Part shown: positions 54,567 to 64,000 of the stretch, piece after piece
Position numbering within the stretch: the first letter of the stretch is position 1
Layout of the letters: each line of letters starts with the position of its first letter
Assembly (NCBI GenBank): GCA_022843955.1
Contig: JALHMQ010000008.1
Span: forward strand, 120,417-184,416
DNA from: Burkholderiaceae bacterium
Lineage (GTDB): Bacteria > Pseudomonadota > Gammaproteobacteria > Burkholderiales > Burkholderiaceae_F
Direction of reading: 5' to 3'
DNA: 64,000 nt
Program-made: the position numbers and the translations under genes
Notes under the pieces: generated by a model
What the model saw: only the letters and a program-made list of their open reading frames with translations
Database searches by the model: none
What the model was told of the DNA's origin: nothing

Positions 54567-55226
54567 CTAGTTGTCGGTCGGTAACTCGCTCGCGCTGGGT
54601 GCAGCGATCTCACCGCTGCTTGGTGCCATGCCCGCCTGCGCGGCTGCGCGCCTGAGTGCAGCGACGATGTCGTCGTAGATCGCGCGGCGCATCTCCACGC
54701 TGGGCACGCGCAGCGCGGCCGACGGATGCCAGGTCACGACCAGGGCCGCCCCGCTGCGCTCCAGCACCCGACTGGCGCGCGCTTCGGCAAAGCCGCGCTG
54801 CTGGCCGGTCAACGCCCGGTAGGCGGTGGCGCCGAGCGCTACCACCACGCGCGGCCTGACTGCCACCAGTTCCTGCTCCAACCACACCTCGCAGGCCGCC
54901 ACTTCCGCCTGGGTCGGCGTCTTTTGAATGCGTCGCTTGCCGCGCGCCATCCACTTGAAGTGTTTGACGGCATGGGTGATGAACACCTGCTCGCGCGCCA
55001 GGCCGGCCTGGTGCAGCGCGCGCGCCAGCAGGGTGCCGGCGGGACCGACAAAAGGCTCGCCGCGCTCGTCTTCCTCCTCGCCTGGTTGCTCGCCCACCAG
55101 CATGATCAGGGCGTTAGTCGGTCCCGATCCGCAAACCGCTTGCGTGGCGCCGGCCCACAGGTCACAGCGACGGCAGTTGGCAGGCGATTCGTCGGGTTCG
55201 GGCGGAGGGAACTTGAAGGTTGGCAT
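54567..55226 (-). CDS. UdgX-like uracil-DNA glycosylase with Gln in place of the hallmark His
   Basis: A 219-aa member of the iron-sulfur uracil-DNA glycosylase family, UdgX branch. CRRC at residues 18-21 begins the cluster ligands. GEQPGEEEDERGEPFVGPAG (45-64) binds the flipped base, and TWHPSAALR is the second motif. The UdgX-specific loop normally reads KRRIH; here it is KRRIQKTP with Q101 (CAA, 54924-54926). UdgX uses that His to form a covalent adduct with uracil-DNA, so this variant probably turns over like an ordinary glycosylase. Start at the ATG at 55226. Confidence 0.86.
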   Translation of the reverse strand: MPTFKFPPPEPDESPANCRRCDLWAGATQAVCGSGPTNALIMLVGEQPGEEEDERGEPFVGPAGTLLARALHQAGLAREQVFITHAVKHFKWMARGKRRIQKTPTQAEVAACEVWLEQELVAVRPRVVVALGATAYRALTGQQRGFAEARASRVLERSGAALVVTWHPSAALRVPSVEMRRAIYDDIVAALRRAAAQAGMAPSSGEIAAPSASELPTDN

Positions 55227-55337
55227 CGGCGGGCGCGGTGCCGCGAGGCAGCAAGCGAGGTTCCCGCCGCCGCCGCAGACGGGCACCCGACCTCGCACGG
55301 AGTGTCCCGCCCGTGCGTGCAGTGGCTGTTCGATGTC

Positions 55338-56246
55338 TCAGCGCAGCCGCTCCCACCAGGCGTCGTGGAACTTGTCCTGCAGGAAGGCGATCAGCGCGTC
55401 CACCTTGGCCGGCACCTGGCGTGGCGCCGGATACACCGCATGGATCTCCTGCGCGGGCAGCGTGTGGTCGACCAGTACGGGCACCACCTTGCCGTCGGTC
55501 AGCGAGGTGGATGCCACGTACTGCGGCAGCGCGGCCACCCCCAGATGCGCCCGCACCCCGGCCAGGATCGCCGACAGGTTGTTCGAGCGCAGCGTGCCGC
55601 GCACCGCCACCGAGCTGCGCCGCCCGCTCGGGGCAACGAAGTGCAGCCGATCATCGCCGAGCACGGTGCTGTAGATGAGCACGTTGTGCTGCGACAGCTC
55701 GGCCGGGCTGCGCGGCACGCCGTGCTTCTTGAGGTAGCCGGGCGAGGCCACCATGACCCACGGATTGGTGCCAAGGTAGCGCGCGCCAAGCGATGAGTCC
55801 GCCAGGCGACCCATGCGCAGCGCGACGTCGATGCCGCGCGCCACCAGGTCGACATAGGTGTCGTCGAACGACAGGTCGATCGCCAACAGCGGATGGCGCT
55901 TCATGAAGTCCATCACCAGCGGCGTCACCACGCGCCGACCGAACGCCACCGAGGTGGCAATGCGCAGCGTGCCGCGCATCTCGCCCTCGTGCGCGTTGAC
56001 CACGCTCTCGGTCTCCTCGAACTGCTCGAGCAGGTCCTTGCACTTCTCGTAGTACAGCGCACCGACCTCGGTCACGCTCAGGCCGCGCGTGTTGCGGTGA
56101 AGCAGGCGGGTGCCGAGGTGACGTTCGAGCGCGGCCACCTGCTTGGTCACGGTCGGCTGGGTCAATTGCAGGTCGGCGGCAGCGCGCGAGAAGCTGCCCG
56201 CTTCGACGGCGCGCACGAAGAGCTGCATGCTGGTGATGCGGTCCAT
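55338..56246 (-). CDS. LysR-type transcriptional regulator next to gcl
   Basis: A 302-aa LysR protein. The N-terminal winged helix (MDRITSMQLFVRAVEAGSFS, then AADLQLTQPTVTKQVAALE) precedes a periplasmic-binding-like effector domain. It diverges from gcl with 174 bp between them, and a perfect 17-bp palindrome sits in the gap. Control of the glyoxylate/glycerate genes is the straightforward inference; the inducer is unknown. Confidence 0.9.
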   Translation of the reverse strand: MDRITSMQLFVRAVEAGSFSRAAADLQLTQPTVTKQVAALERHLGTRLLHRNTRGLSVTEVGALYYEKCKDLLEQFEETESVVNAHEGEMRGTLRIATSVAFGRRVVTPLVMDFMKRHPLLAIDLSFDDTYVDLVARGIDVALRMGRLADSSLGARYLGTNPWVMVASPGYLKKHGVPRSPAELSQHNVLIYSTVLGDDRLHFVAPSGRRSSVAVRGTLRSNNLSAILAGVRAHLGVAALPQYVASTSLTDGKVVPVLVDHTLPAQEIHAVYPAPRQVPAKVDALIAFLQDKFHDAWWERLR

Positions 56247-56284
56247 GGCGCCTCCGGTGACTGGGAGCAGGGAGCGTAGCGGGG

Positions 56285-56301
56285 TATTCCAATCTGGAAT
56301 A
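56285..56301. promoter_or_regulatory. LysR-type operator between the regulator and gcl
   Basis: TATTCCA-ATC-TGGAATA is a perfect inverted repeat containing the T-N11-A core of LysR sites. It lies 38 bp from the lysR start and 119 bp from the gcl start, where such regulators bind their own divergent promoter. Confidence 0.75.
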
Positions 56302-56420
56302 GCAGTTATCGCCGCCGCTGGCGTTCCGCTGGCGCCCGGCGATCCCTACTGTTCGGCCATCGATCAAGTGAATGACGATCGCCCAGCAACAGCGCCGACG
56401 AGCGCGACAGGAGATGAACC

Positions 56421-58217
<1,797 letters not shown>

Positions 58218-58264
58218 GCCTGCCGCCGAGCCGTACGGGTACCAAGCTTTCGCAAGGAATCGCC

Positions 58265-59068
58265 ATGCCGCGTTTTGCTGCCAACCTCACCATGCTGTTC
58301 AACGAACTGCCGTTCCTCGATCGCTTCGAGGCGGCGGCGCGCGCGGGCTTTGGCGCGGTGGAGTTCCTGTTTCCGTACGACCATGCGCCGGCCGAGATCG
58401 CCGAACGCCTGGTGCGTCATCGGCTCGATCTGGTGCTGCACAACCTGCCGGCCGGCAACTGGGCGGCGGGCGAACGCGGCATCGCCTGCCACCCCGATCG
58501 CATCGAGGAGTTCCGCAGTGGCGTGGCCACCGCGATCCGCTACGCCGAGGCGCTCGGTGTGCGGCAACTGAACTGCCTGGCGGGCATCGCGCCGACCGGC
58601 GTGGATGACGCCACGTTGCGCCGCACGTTGATCGACAACCTTGCTTACGCCGCGCAGGAACTGCGGCGCGCAGGCTTGCGCCTGCTGATCGAACCGATCA
58701 ACACCTACGACATTCCGCGCTTCTACCTGAACCGCAGCGCGCAGGCGCTCGAGATCATGTCAGCGGTCGGTGCCGACAACCTCTACCTGCAGTACGACAT
58801 CTATCACATGCAACGGATGGAAGGCGAACTGGCGGCCACGCTGCGCACGCACCTTGCCCGCATCGGCCACGTGCAACTGGCCGACAATCCGGGTCGCAAC
58901 GAGCCGGGCACGGGCGAGATCAACTACCCGTACCTGTTCCGTGTGCTCGACGAGATCGGCTACACGGGCTGGATCGGTTGCGAGTACAAGCCTGCGGCCG
59001 GCACCGAGGCTGGCCTGGGCTGGCTATCGGGCTACCTGCCCGTCAAACTGAAGGAAAGAGCAGCATGA
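58265..59068 (+). CDS. hyi: Hydroxypyruvate isomerase
   Basis: A 267-aa TIM-barrel enzyme interconverting hydroxypyruvate and tartronate semialdehyde. It opens PRFAANLTMLFNELPFLDRF, and has LLIEPINTYDIPRFYLN with the metal-binding Glu and YLQYDIYHMQRMEG. Start at the ATG at 58265; the stop overlaps the glxR ATG (ATGA). The neighbours fix the pathway. Confidence 0.94.
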   Translation: MPRFAANLTMLFNELPFLDRFEAAARAGFGAVEFLFPYDHAPAEIAERLVRHRLDLVLHNLPAGNWAAGERGIACHPDRIEEFRSGVATAIRYAEALGVRQLNCLAGIAPTGVDDATLRRTLIDNLAYAAQELRRAGLRLLIEPINTYDIPRFYLNRSAQALEIMSAVGADNLYLQYDIYHMQRMEGELAATLRTHLARIGHVQLADNPGRNEPGTGEINYPYLFRVLDEIGYTGWIGCEYKPAAGTEAGLGWLSGYLPVKLKERAA

Positions 59069-59946
59069 ACGTCGGATTCATCGGCCTGGGCATCATGGGT
59101 CGGCCGATGGCTGGCCACCTGATCGCCGCGGGCCATCGGTTGTTCCTGTCGAGCCGCTCCGGCGTGCCGGCCGAGTTCACCGGCAAGGCCACCGCCTGCG
59201 CCAACGGCAAGGATGTCGCGCAGCAGGCGGACGTCATCATCACCATGGTGCCCGACACGCCGCATGTCGAGGCCGCCCTGTTCGGCGCGCACGGCGTGGC
59301 CGCCGGATTGAGTGCCGGCAAGCTCGTGATCGACATGAGTTCGATCGCGCCGATCGCCACCAAGGAGTTCGCGAAGAAGATCAACGCGCTCGGTTGCGAC
59401 TACCTCGATGCGCCGGTGTCCGGCGGCGAGGTGGGTGCCAAGAACGCCGCGCTGACGATCATGGTCGGCGGCAGCGAGGCGGCGTTCGCGCGCGCCAAGC
59501 CGCTGTTCGAGGCGATGGGCAAGAACATCACGCTGGTCGGCGGCAACGGCGACGGCCAGGTGTGCAAGGTGGCCAACCAGATCATCGTGGCGCTGAACAT
59601 CGAGGCGGTGGCCGAGGCGCTGGTGTTCGCCGCCAAGGCCGGTGCCGACCCGGCGCGGGTGCGGCAGGCGCTGATGGGCGGCTTCGCGGCCAGCAAGGTG
59701 CTTGAAGTGCACGGCGAGCGGATGATCAAGCGCACGTTCAATCCGGGCTTCCGCATCGAGCTGCACCAGAAGGACCTGAACCTCGCACTCAACGCCGCGC
59801 AGTCGCTCGGCGTAAGCCTGCCCAACACCGCGGGTGCGCTGCAATTGTTCAACGCCTGTGTGGCGCAGGGCGGCGCAGGCTGGGACCACTCGGCGATGGT
59901 GCGCGCGCTGGAGAAGCTCGCAGCGCACGAGGTCGCTGCCGCGTAA
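59065..59946 (+). CDS. glxR: 2-hydroxy-3-oxopropionate (tartronate semialdehyde) reductase
   Basis: A 293-aa beta-hydroxyacid dehydrogenase reducing tartronate semialdehyde to D-glycerate. It has the NAD(P) loop GFIGLGIMGRPMAGHL, the substrate segment LDAPVSGGEVGAKNAALTIM, and the catalytic lysine region KVANQIIVALNIEAVAEAL. Translation is coupled to hyi by a four-base overlap. Confidence 0.95.
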   Translation: MNVGFIGLGIMGRPMAGHLIAAGHRLFLSSRSGVPAEFTGKATACANGKDVAQQADVIITMVPDTPHVEAALFGAHGVAAGLSAGKLVIDMSSIAPIATKEFAKKINALGCDYLDAPVSGGEVGAKNAALTIMVGGSEAAFARAKPLFEAMGKNITLVGGNGDGQVCKVANQIIVALNIEAVAEALVFAAKAGADPARVRQALMGGFAASKVLEVHGERMIKRTFNPGFRIELHQKDLNLALNAAQSLGVSLPNTAGALQLFNACVAQGGAGWDHSAMVRALEKLAAHEVAAA

Positions 59947-59992
59947 CGCCAGACCGCGCGCTGGCGGCACCTGCGTGATAACTTCGCCGCCG

Positions 59993-61273
59993 ATGGACGA
60001 TCCGCGCACCCTGTTGCGCCGCATGTTCGACGCGGCAATCGCGGCGGCGCAGCCGGCGCGCTGCGTGTCGCCGCACCTGCCCGATCCGAAGTCAGTGCGT
60101 GGACGGCTGATCGTCATCGGCGCCGGCAAGGCCTCGGCCGAAATGGCGCTGGCGGTGGAGCAGGCGTGGCCTGGCCGCAGCCTGCACGGCCTGGTCGTGA
60201 CCCGCTACGGCTACGGCGCGCCCTGCAAGCAGATCGAGATCGCCGAAGCGGCGCACCCCGTGCCCGATGCTGCCGGGCTCGCCGCCGCCCAGCGCATGCT
60301 TGAACTGGTGACCGGACTCGTTGCCGACGATCTCGTGCTGTGCCTGATCTCCGGCGGTGGCTCGGCGCTGCTGCCACTGCCGCTGCCTGGCCTCACGCTC
60401 GACGACAAGCAGCAGCTGAACCGCGAACTGCTGCGTTCGGGCGCCACCATCAACGAGATGAACTGCGTGCGGCGCCACCTGTCGGCGATCAAGGGCGGGC
60501 GGCTCGCCGCCGCCTGTCACCCGGCACGCGTGCTCACGCTGGCGCTGTCCGACGTGCCGGGTGACGACCCGATCAACATCGCCTCCGGCCCCACCGCGGC
60601 CGACCCCACCACCTGCGCCGACGCACTGGCGCTGGTGCGCCGTTACGGCATCGACGTGCCCGCGCGCGTGATCGATGTGCTGACAAGCGGCCGCGGCGAG
60701 AGCGTGAAGCCCGGCGACGCCCGGCTCGCGCGAGCTGAGGTGAAGCTGATCGCCACGCCGTACACCTCGCTCGAAGCCGCCGCCGAGGTGGCACGCGCGG
60801 CCGGTGTCACCCCGTTGATCCTCGGCGACAGCATCGAGGGTGAGGCGCGCGACGTCGGCAAGGTGCTGGCTGGCATCGCCCGCGCCGCCGCGCTGCACGG
60901 CCAGCCGCTGCGCCCGCCCTGCGTGCTGCTGTCGGGTGGTGAGACCACGGTCACGATCCGCGGCCAAGGCCGCGGTGGCCGCAACGTCGAGTTCCTGCTG
61001 TCTCTCGCGCTCGGATTGGATGGCCTGCCGCACACCTGGGCGCTGGCGGGCGACACCGATGGCGTCGACGGCGCCGAAGAAGTGGCCGGCGCGATCGCCG
61101 CCCCCGACACCTTGGCGCGCGCCTGGGCCCTGGGCGTTCGCCCGGCCGACAGCCTCGCAAACAACGACGGCCACGGCTTCTTCGAGGCGTTGGGCGACCA
61201 GGTGATCACCGGCCCCACGCGCACCAACGTCAACGACTTCCGCGCCATCCTGATCGCGGCACCGGCGAGCTGA
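59993..61273 (+). CDS. Glycerate 2-kinase (MOFRL family)
   Basis: A 426-aa kinase of the GckA/TtuD class that phosphorylates glycerate, usually giving 2-phosphoglycerate for glycolysis. It has VIGAGKASAEMALAVE near residue 40, LISGGGSALLPLP, the RGRL-type MOFRL segment GQGRGGRNVEFLLSLALGLD and TDGVDGAEEVAGA. I chose the ATG at 59993. It completes conversion of glyoxylate to a glycolytic intermediate. Confidence 0.92.
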   Translation: MDDPRTLLRRMFDAAIAAAQPARCVSPHLPDPKSVRGRLIVIGAGKASAEMALAVEQAWPGRSLHGLVVTRYGYGAPCKQIEIAEAAHPVPDAAGLAAAQRMLELVTGLVADDLVLCLISGGGSALLPLPLPGLTLDDKQQLNRELLRSGATINEMNCVRRHLSAIKGGRLAAACHPARVLTLALSDVPGDDPINIASGPTAADPTTCADALALVRRYGIDVPARVIDVLTSGRGESVKPGDARLARAEVKLIATPYTSLEAAAEVARAAGVTPLILGDSIEGEARDVGKVLAGIARAAALHGQPLRPPCVLLSGGETTVTIRGQGRGGRNVEFLLSLALGLDGLPHTWALAGDTDGVDGAEEVAGAIAAPDTLARAWALGVRPADSLANNDGHGFFEALGDQVITGPTRTNVNDFRAILIAAPAS

Positions 61274-61441
61274 GCATCAACGCAACCGCTTGTCCATGCC
61301 GCGGCGCTGTTGCCTGCGCAGCGGTGTGCGTCCCGGTGGACGCCCGGCTTGGCAATCAACGCATCGCACGATGACTGCCTTATCCTGCCGCCCGAACGTC
61401 GGGCTGACCGATCCAGGCCAGCCTCGTGCGAAGGAGTCCGG

Positions 61442-62047
61442 GTGTCCATCTATCTGCTGAAGCCGCGGTTCCAGGCGTTGTTGCGCCCGCTGGTCAAGCA
61501 ATTGCATGCGCTCGGCGCGACCGCCAATCAGGTCACGCTGCTCGCGTGCGCCATCTCGGTGGTCCTTGGACTGTGGCTGGCCTTCGGCTCGGTTTCCGCC
61601 GCGGCCTTCCTGCTGGTGCCGCTCTGGATGCTGCTGCGCATGGCGCTCAACGCAGTCGACGGCATGCTCGCGCGCGAGTTCGGGCAGCAGTCGCGGCTCG
61701 GCGCGTACCTGAACGAGCTGACCGATGTGATCGCCGACGCCGCGCTGCTGTTGCCGTTCGCGTGGATTGCACCGTTCGATCCGCTGTGGGTCGGGGTGGT
61801 GATCTTCCTGGGTGCGCTGACCGAGTTTGCCGGCGTGCTCGGCCTGATGGTGGGTTCGTCACGGCGTTACGACGGTCCGCTGGGCAAGAGCGATCGAGCC
61901 TTTGTCTTCGGCGCGCTGGCGCTGTGGATCGGCGCGGTCGGCGCGCTGCCCGCGTGGATCGGGTGGCTGATGCCGATCCTGGCGGTACTGCTGGCATGGA
62001 CGGTGATCAACCGCGTGCGCGCCGGGCTGCGCGAGACGCAAACATGA
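61442..62047 (+). CDS. CDP-alcohol phosphatidyltransferase with Asn at two acidic positions
   Basis: A 201-aa integral-membrane enzyme that would transfer a phosphatidyl group from CDP-diacylglycerol to an alcohol. The motif reads N-A-V-D-G-M-L-A-R ... G-A-Y-L-N-E-L-T-D, where the canonical D1xxD2G ... GxxxD3xxxD4 has Asn at D1 and D3. I recall a proteobacterial subgroup with the same pattern. About six helices. The GTG start at 61442 has AAGGAG upstream. Its stop overlaps the small frame at 62044, and acyltransferase and CdsA-like genes follow. Confidence 0.85.
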   Translation: MSIYLLKPRFQALLRPLVKQLHALGATANQVTLLACAISVVLGLWLAFGSVSAAAFLLVPLWMLLRMALNAVDGMLAREFGQQSRLGAYLNELTDVIADAALLLPFAWIAPFDPLWVGVVIFLGALTEFAGVLGLMVGSSRRYDGPLGKSDRAFVFGALALWIGAVGALPAWIGWLMPILAVLLAWTVINRVRAGLRETQT

Positions 62048-62181
62048 TCTCCGGTTCATCACTCGTGCGACCTTTCGTGCAGCCCCGCGACTTTTTCCGT
62101 GATTTCTTCCGTGATTTCGTCCGGGGTTTCGACCCCGCCCCACGTTCTGCGCCCGGCGGCGGCAGCGCCGCCGTGGGTTGA
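62044..62181 (+). CDS. Candidate 45-aa small protein with RDFF repeats
   Basis: This 45-codon frame starts with an ATG that overlaps the preceding stop (ATGA) and ends four bases before the next ATG, so it exactly fills the gap between two lipid genes. It contains RDFFRDFFRDFVRGF, a charged/aromatic repeat that would make an amphipathic helix, then a Pro/Gly/Ala tail. I know no homologue. It may be a small membrane-surface partner of the lipid enzymes, or only a chance open frame. Confidence 0.45.
   Translation: MISGSSLVRPFVQPRDFFRDFFRDFVRGFDPAPRSAPGGGSAAVG
62095..62118 (+). repeat. 12-bp direct repeat inside the 45-codon frame
   Basis: Two perfect adjacent copies of a 12-bp unit (62095-62106 and 62107-62118), with a partial third, encode the RDFF repeats of the candidate small protein. 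Confidence 0.85.
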
Positions 62182-62184
62182 GTC

Positions 62185-62838
62185 ATGCTCGCTCGCATCG
62201 TCGCCCTCGTCATCATCGGCTTTGCCCGCGCGGTCACCGGCGTGCGCGCGCTGTGGATCGGCACGGCACCGACGGCCCTGCCGACGCTGTACTTCGCCAA
62301 CCACCGCAGCCACGGCGACTTCGTGCTGCTCTGGGCCTGCCTGCCGCCGGAGTTGCGCGCACGCACGCGCCCGGTGGCAGGCGCCGATTACTGGAACGGT
62401 TCGGCGCTGCGCCGGTTCATCGCGGTGCGCGTGTTCAACGCGCTGCTGATCGACCGCAGCGGGCAGCGCGGCGGTGATGGCGCGGGCACCGACCCGGTCG
62501 AGTCCATCGCGCAGGTGCTCGACGGTGGCGACTCGGTGATCTTCTTTCCCGAGGGCACCCGCAACGAGACCGATGAAGTGCTGCTGCCGTTCAAGGGCGG
62601 CCTGCACAAGCTGGCACGCCGCTGCCCGCAGGCGCGCTTCACGCCGGTGTGGATCGACAACCTGCACCGCGTGCTGCCCAAGGGCGAGGTCATCCCGGTG
62701 CCGCTGGCCTGCCTGGTGGCGTTCGGGCAGCCGCTGCCGGCGGAGACACTGGCACTGGACGACCGCGGCGCCTTCCTCACCGCCGCGCGCGCCGCGGTGC
62801 TCGATCTTCAGCCCGAGCATGCACGGAGCGACCGATGA
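62185..62838 (+). CDS. 1-acyl-sn-glycerol-3-phosphate acyltransferase-like (PlsC family)
   Basis: A 217-aa acyltransferase. NHRSHGD supplies the catalytic HxxxxD pair and FFPEGTRNETDE binds the phosphate, as in lysophosphatidate acyltransferases; one N-terminal helix anchors it. It would make phosphatidate for the following CdsA-like enzyme. Its stop overlaps the next ATG (ATGA). It is likely distinct from the housekeeping PlsC because it sits in this three-enzyme cassette. Confidence 0.88.
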   Translation: MLARIVALVIIGFARAVTGVRALWIGTAPTALPTLYFANHRSHGDFVLLWACLPPELRARTRPVAGADYWNGSALRRFIAVRVFNALLIDRSGQRGGDGAGTDPVESIAQVLDGGDSVIFFPEGTRNETDEVLLPFKGGLHKLARRCPQARFTPVWIDNLHRVLPKGEVIPVPLACLVAFGQPLPAETLALDDRGAFLTAARAAVLDLQPEHARSDR

Positions 62839-63788
62839 TCGAGACGCTGCTCGCCTCCGACACCGCACGCCTGTTCTTCGGCGTGGGCATGGTGCTCGCG
62901 ATCGCCACCTTGATTGCCACGCTGCTCAGGTGGCGCGTCGCCAAGGGCCAGCCGCATGCGGTGATCGACAACCTGGTGGCGCGCATCAACGCCTGGTGGG
63001 TGATGGTGCTGGTGATCGGCCTGGCCTTCCTGTTCGGCAAGGCGGGCGTGATCTTCCTGTTCCTGCTGATCTCGTTCCATGCGCTGCGCGAGTTCCTGAC
63101 GCTGGCCTACACGCGCCGCGGCGACCACCTGGCGATGGCGTCGTGCTTCTTCGTGGTCCTGCCGGTGCAGTACCTGCTGATCTGGATCGAGTGGTACGGC
63201 ATGTACTCGATCTTCGTGCCGGTCTATGCGTTCCTTCTGCTGCCGATCATCGCGGCGCTCGGTGCCGACACCAAGCGCTTCCTCGAACGCAGTGCCAAGG
63301 TGCAGTGGGGGCTGATGGTCAGCGTGTACTGCATCAGCCACGTGCCGGCGCTGGTGACGCTGGAGGTCCCCGGCTACGAAGACCGCAACCTGCTGCTGAT
63401 CGCGTTCCTCGTGATCGTCGTGCAGGGCAGCGACGTGCTGCAGTACGTGTGGGGCAAGCTGCTGGGCAAGCGCAAGGTGGCACCGGAACTATCACCGTCG
63501 AAGACCTGGGAGGGACTGATCGGCGGCGTGGCGAGCGCCACGCTGGTCGGCGCGGCGCTCTACTGGATCACGCCCTTCAACCCATGGCAGGCAGGTCTGG
63601 TCGCGTTTGCGATCTGCCTGATGGGCTTCTTCGGCGGTCTCGTGATGTCCGCCATCAAGCGCGACCGCGGCGTCAAGGACTGGGGCCACATGATCGAGGG
63701 GCACGGCGGCATGCTCGACCGCCTGGACTCCGTCGTCTTCGCCGCGCCGGTGTTCTTCCACATCACGCGCTACGGGTGGTCGGTGTAG
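62835..63788 (+). CDS. Phosphatidate cytidylyltransferase (CdsA-like)
   Basis: A 317-aa polytopic membrane protein (about eight helices) that converts phosphatidate and CTP into CDP-diacylglycerol. The family signature is SPSKTWEGLIGGVASATLVG with SAIKRDRGVKDWGHMIEGHGGMLDRLDS near the C-terminus, shown here only as its landmarks S-x-x-K-R and GHGGMLDRLDS. Start at the ATG at 62835. The cassette CDP-alcohol transferase, PlsC-like, CdsA-like would build a phospholipid from lysophosphatidate. Confidence 0.9.
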   Translation: MIETLLASDTARLFFGVGMVLAIATLIATLLRWRVAKGQPHAVIDNLVARINAWWVMVLVIGLAFLFGKAGVIFLFLLISFHALREFLTLAYTRRGDHLAMASCFFVVLPVQYLLIWIEWYGMYSIFVPVYAFLLLPIIAALGADTKRFLERSAKVQWGLMVSVYCISHVPALVTLEVPGYEDRNLLLIAFLVIVVQGSDVLQYVWGKLLGKRKVAPELSPSKTWEGLIGGVASATLVGAALYWITPFNPWQAGLVAFAICLMGFFGGLVMSAIKRDRGVKDWGHMIEGHGGMLDRLDSVVFAAPVFFHITRYGWSV

Positions 63789-63884
63789 TGGGCCGAGTCA
63801 CGCGAGCGCGCCGATGTGGAAGATTTGAGAGCGTTTCATGAAACAACGGCACCCTAAAGCCGACCGTCGTAGCGCCCGAGTTCG

Positions 63885-64000
63885 TTAAGGGTTGGCCGAT
63901 GCCTGCCCGAGCTCGGGACGACGCAAGTTCTTGCGCAGCCGCCAGGGCAGGCGTTGGCCAAGCCTCGAGGGAGGAAACCGCGACTTGCGCCAGTCAGATG
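63885..64000 (-). CDS. Possible partial CDS, C-terminus only
   Basis: Reading from the window edge on the minus strand, an open frame of 38 codons ends at a TAA (63885-63887). It encodes an Arg-rich C-terminus (LPWRLRKNLRRPELGQA). No family can be named and the start lies outside, so this may be non-coding. Confidence 0.25.
   Translation of the reverse strand, partial: SDWRKSRFPPSRLGQRLPWRLRKNLRRPELGQASANP

Noticed and set aside
63833..63844. 12-bp perfect palindrome GTTTCATGAAAC after the CdsA-like gene
   Set aside because: It is a single short site with no second copy nearby and no gene context, so an operator role cannot be supported.

Overview
The window is a high-GC chromosomal segment with no mobile elements, rRNA or tRNA genes. 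Its gene families and gene order point to a betaproteobacterium of the order Burkholderiales. The indicators are Bug-type TctC solute receptors beside TctAB, the block valS / DUF2486-like / holC / pepA facing lptF-lptG, and a complete cbb3 oxidase locus (ccoIS, ccoNOQP, ccoGH, fnr, hemN). Many genes overlap by four bases (ATGA, GTGA or TTGA), so coding is dense and translational coupling is common. I cannot name a genus from the sequence alone.

Layout. 0.1-5.0 kb: a tripartite tricarboxylate transporter on the minus strand (tctA, tctB and two tctC-like receptors). 5.2-7.2 kb: an HDOD/degenerate-EAL protein and a GNAT acetyltransferase. 7.3-9.7 kb: a coupled DUF6502-DUF5666 pair behind an unusual promoter built into two related palindromes. 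9.8-11.7 kb: a CoA-transferase, a tautomerase-like protein and acylphosphatase. 11.9-14.1 kb: a DUF4442 thioesterase-like gene, a glycerophosphodiesterase and the ergothioneine methyltransferase EgtD, mutually overlapping.

14.2-26.6 kb: the microaerobic respiration island. ccoI and ccoS supply copper and assembly functions. ccoNOQP encodes the cbb3 oxidase. ccoG, ccoH and a small Cys-tailed membrane protein follow, then fnr and hemN, which diverge, and a DsbD/TauE-like copper-type membrane protein. FNR-box-like 14-mers lie before ccoI, before ccoN (overlapping the ccoS stop), before ccoG, and between fnr and hemN. FNR therefore probably controls the whole island and itself.

26.7-34.3 kb: alaS followed by a same-strand run comprising a YhhY-like acetyltransferase, two UPF0145/YbjQ paralogues, an M48 protease, a lipoprotein, a Nudix hydrolase, TusA, an unassigned membrane-anchored protein and a GlcG/HbpS-like protein. 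34.7-39.7 kb: a secreted subtilase whose C-terminus carries 18-bp tandem repeats, then a PAS-GGDEF-EAL protein with both catalytic sites intact. 39.7-51.7 kb: valS, a secreted zinc metalloprotease, a DUF2486-like protein, holC, pepA, lptF, lptG and a small exported protein.

51.8-55.2 kb: a TerC/Alx-type protein behind a promoter and a yybP-ykoY (manganese) riboswitch, a FabH-like ketosynthase, and a UdgX-like uracil-DNA glycosylase in which the hallmark histidine is glutamine. 55.3-61.3 kb: a LysR regulator diverging from the glyoxylate/glycerate pathway (gcl, hyi, glxR, glycerate kinase), with a 17-bp palindromic operator between them. 61.4-63.8 kb: a phospholipid cassette (CDP-alcohol phosphatidyltransferase, PlsC-like acyltransferase, CdsA-like cytidylyltransferase) with an undescribed 45-codon frame fitted exactly between the first two genes. 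The strongest candidates for something undescribed are the DUF6502-DUF5666 promoter, that 45-codon frame, the UdgX variant, the repeat-tailed subtilase and the UPF0145/M48 operon.
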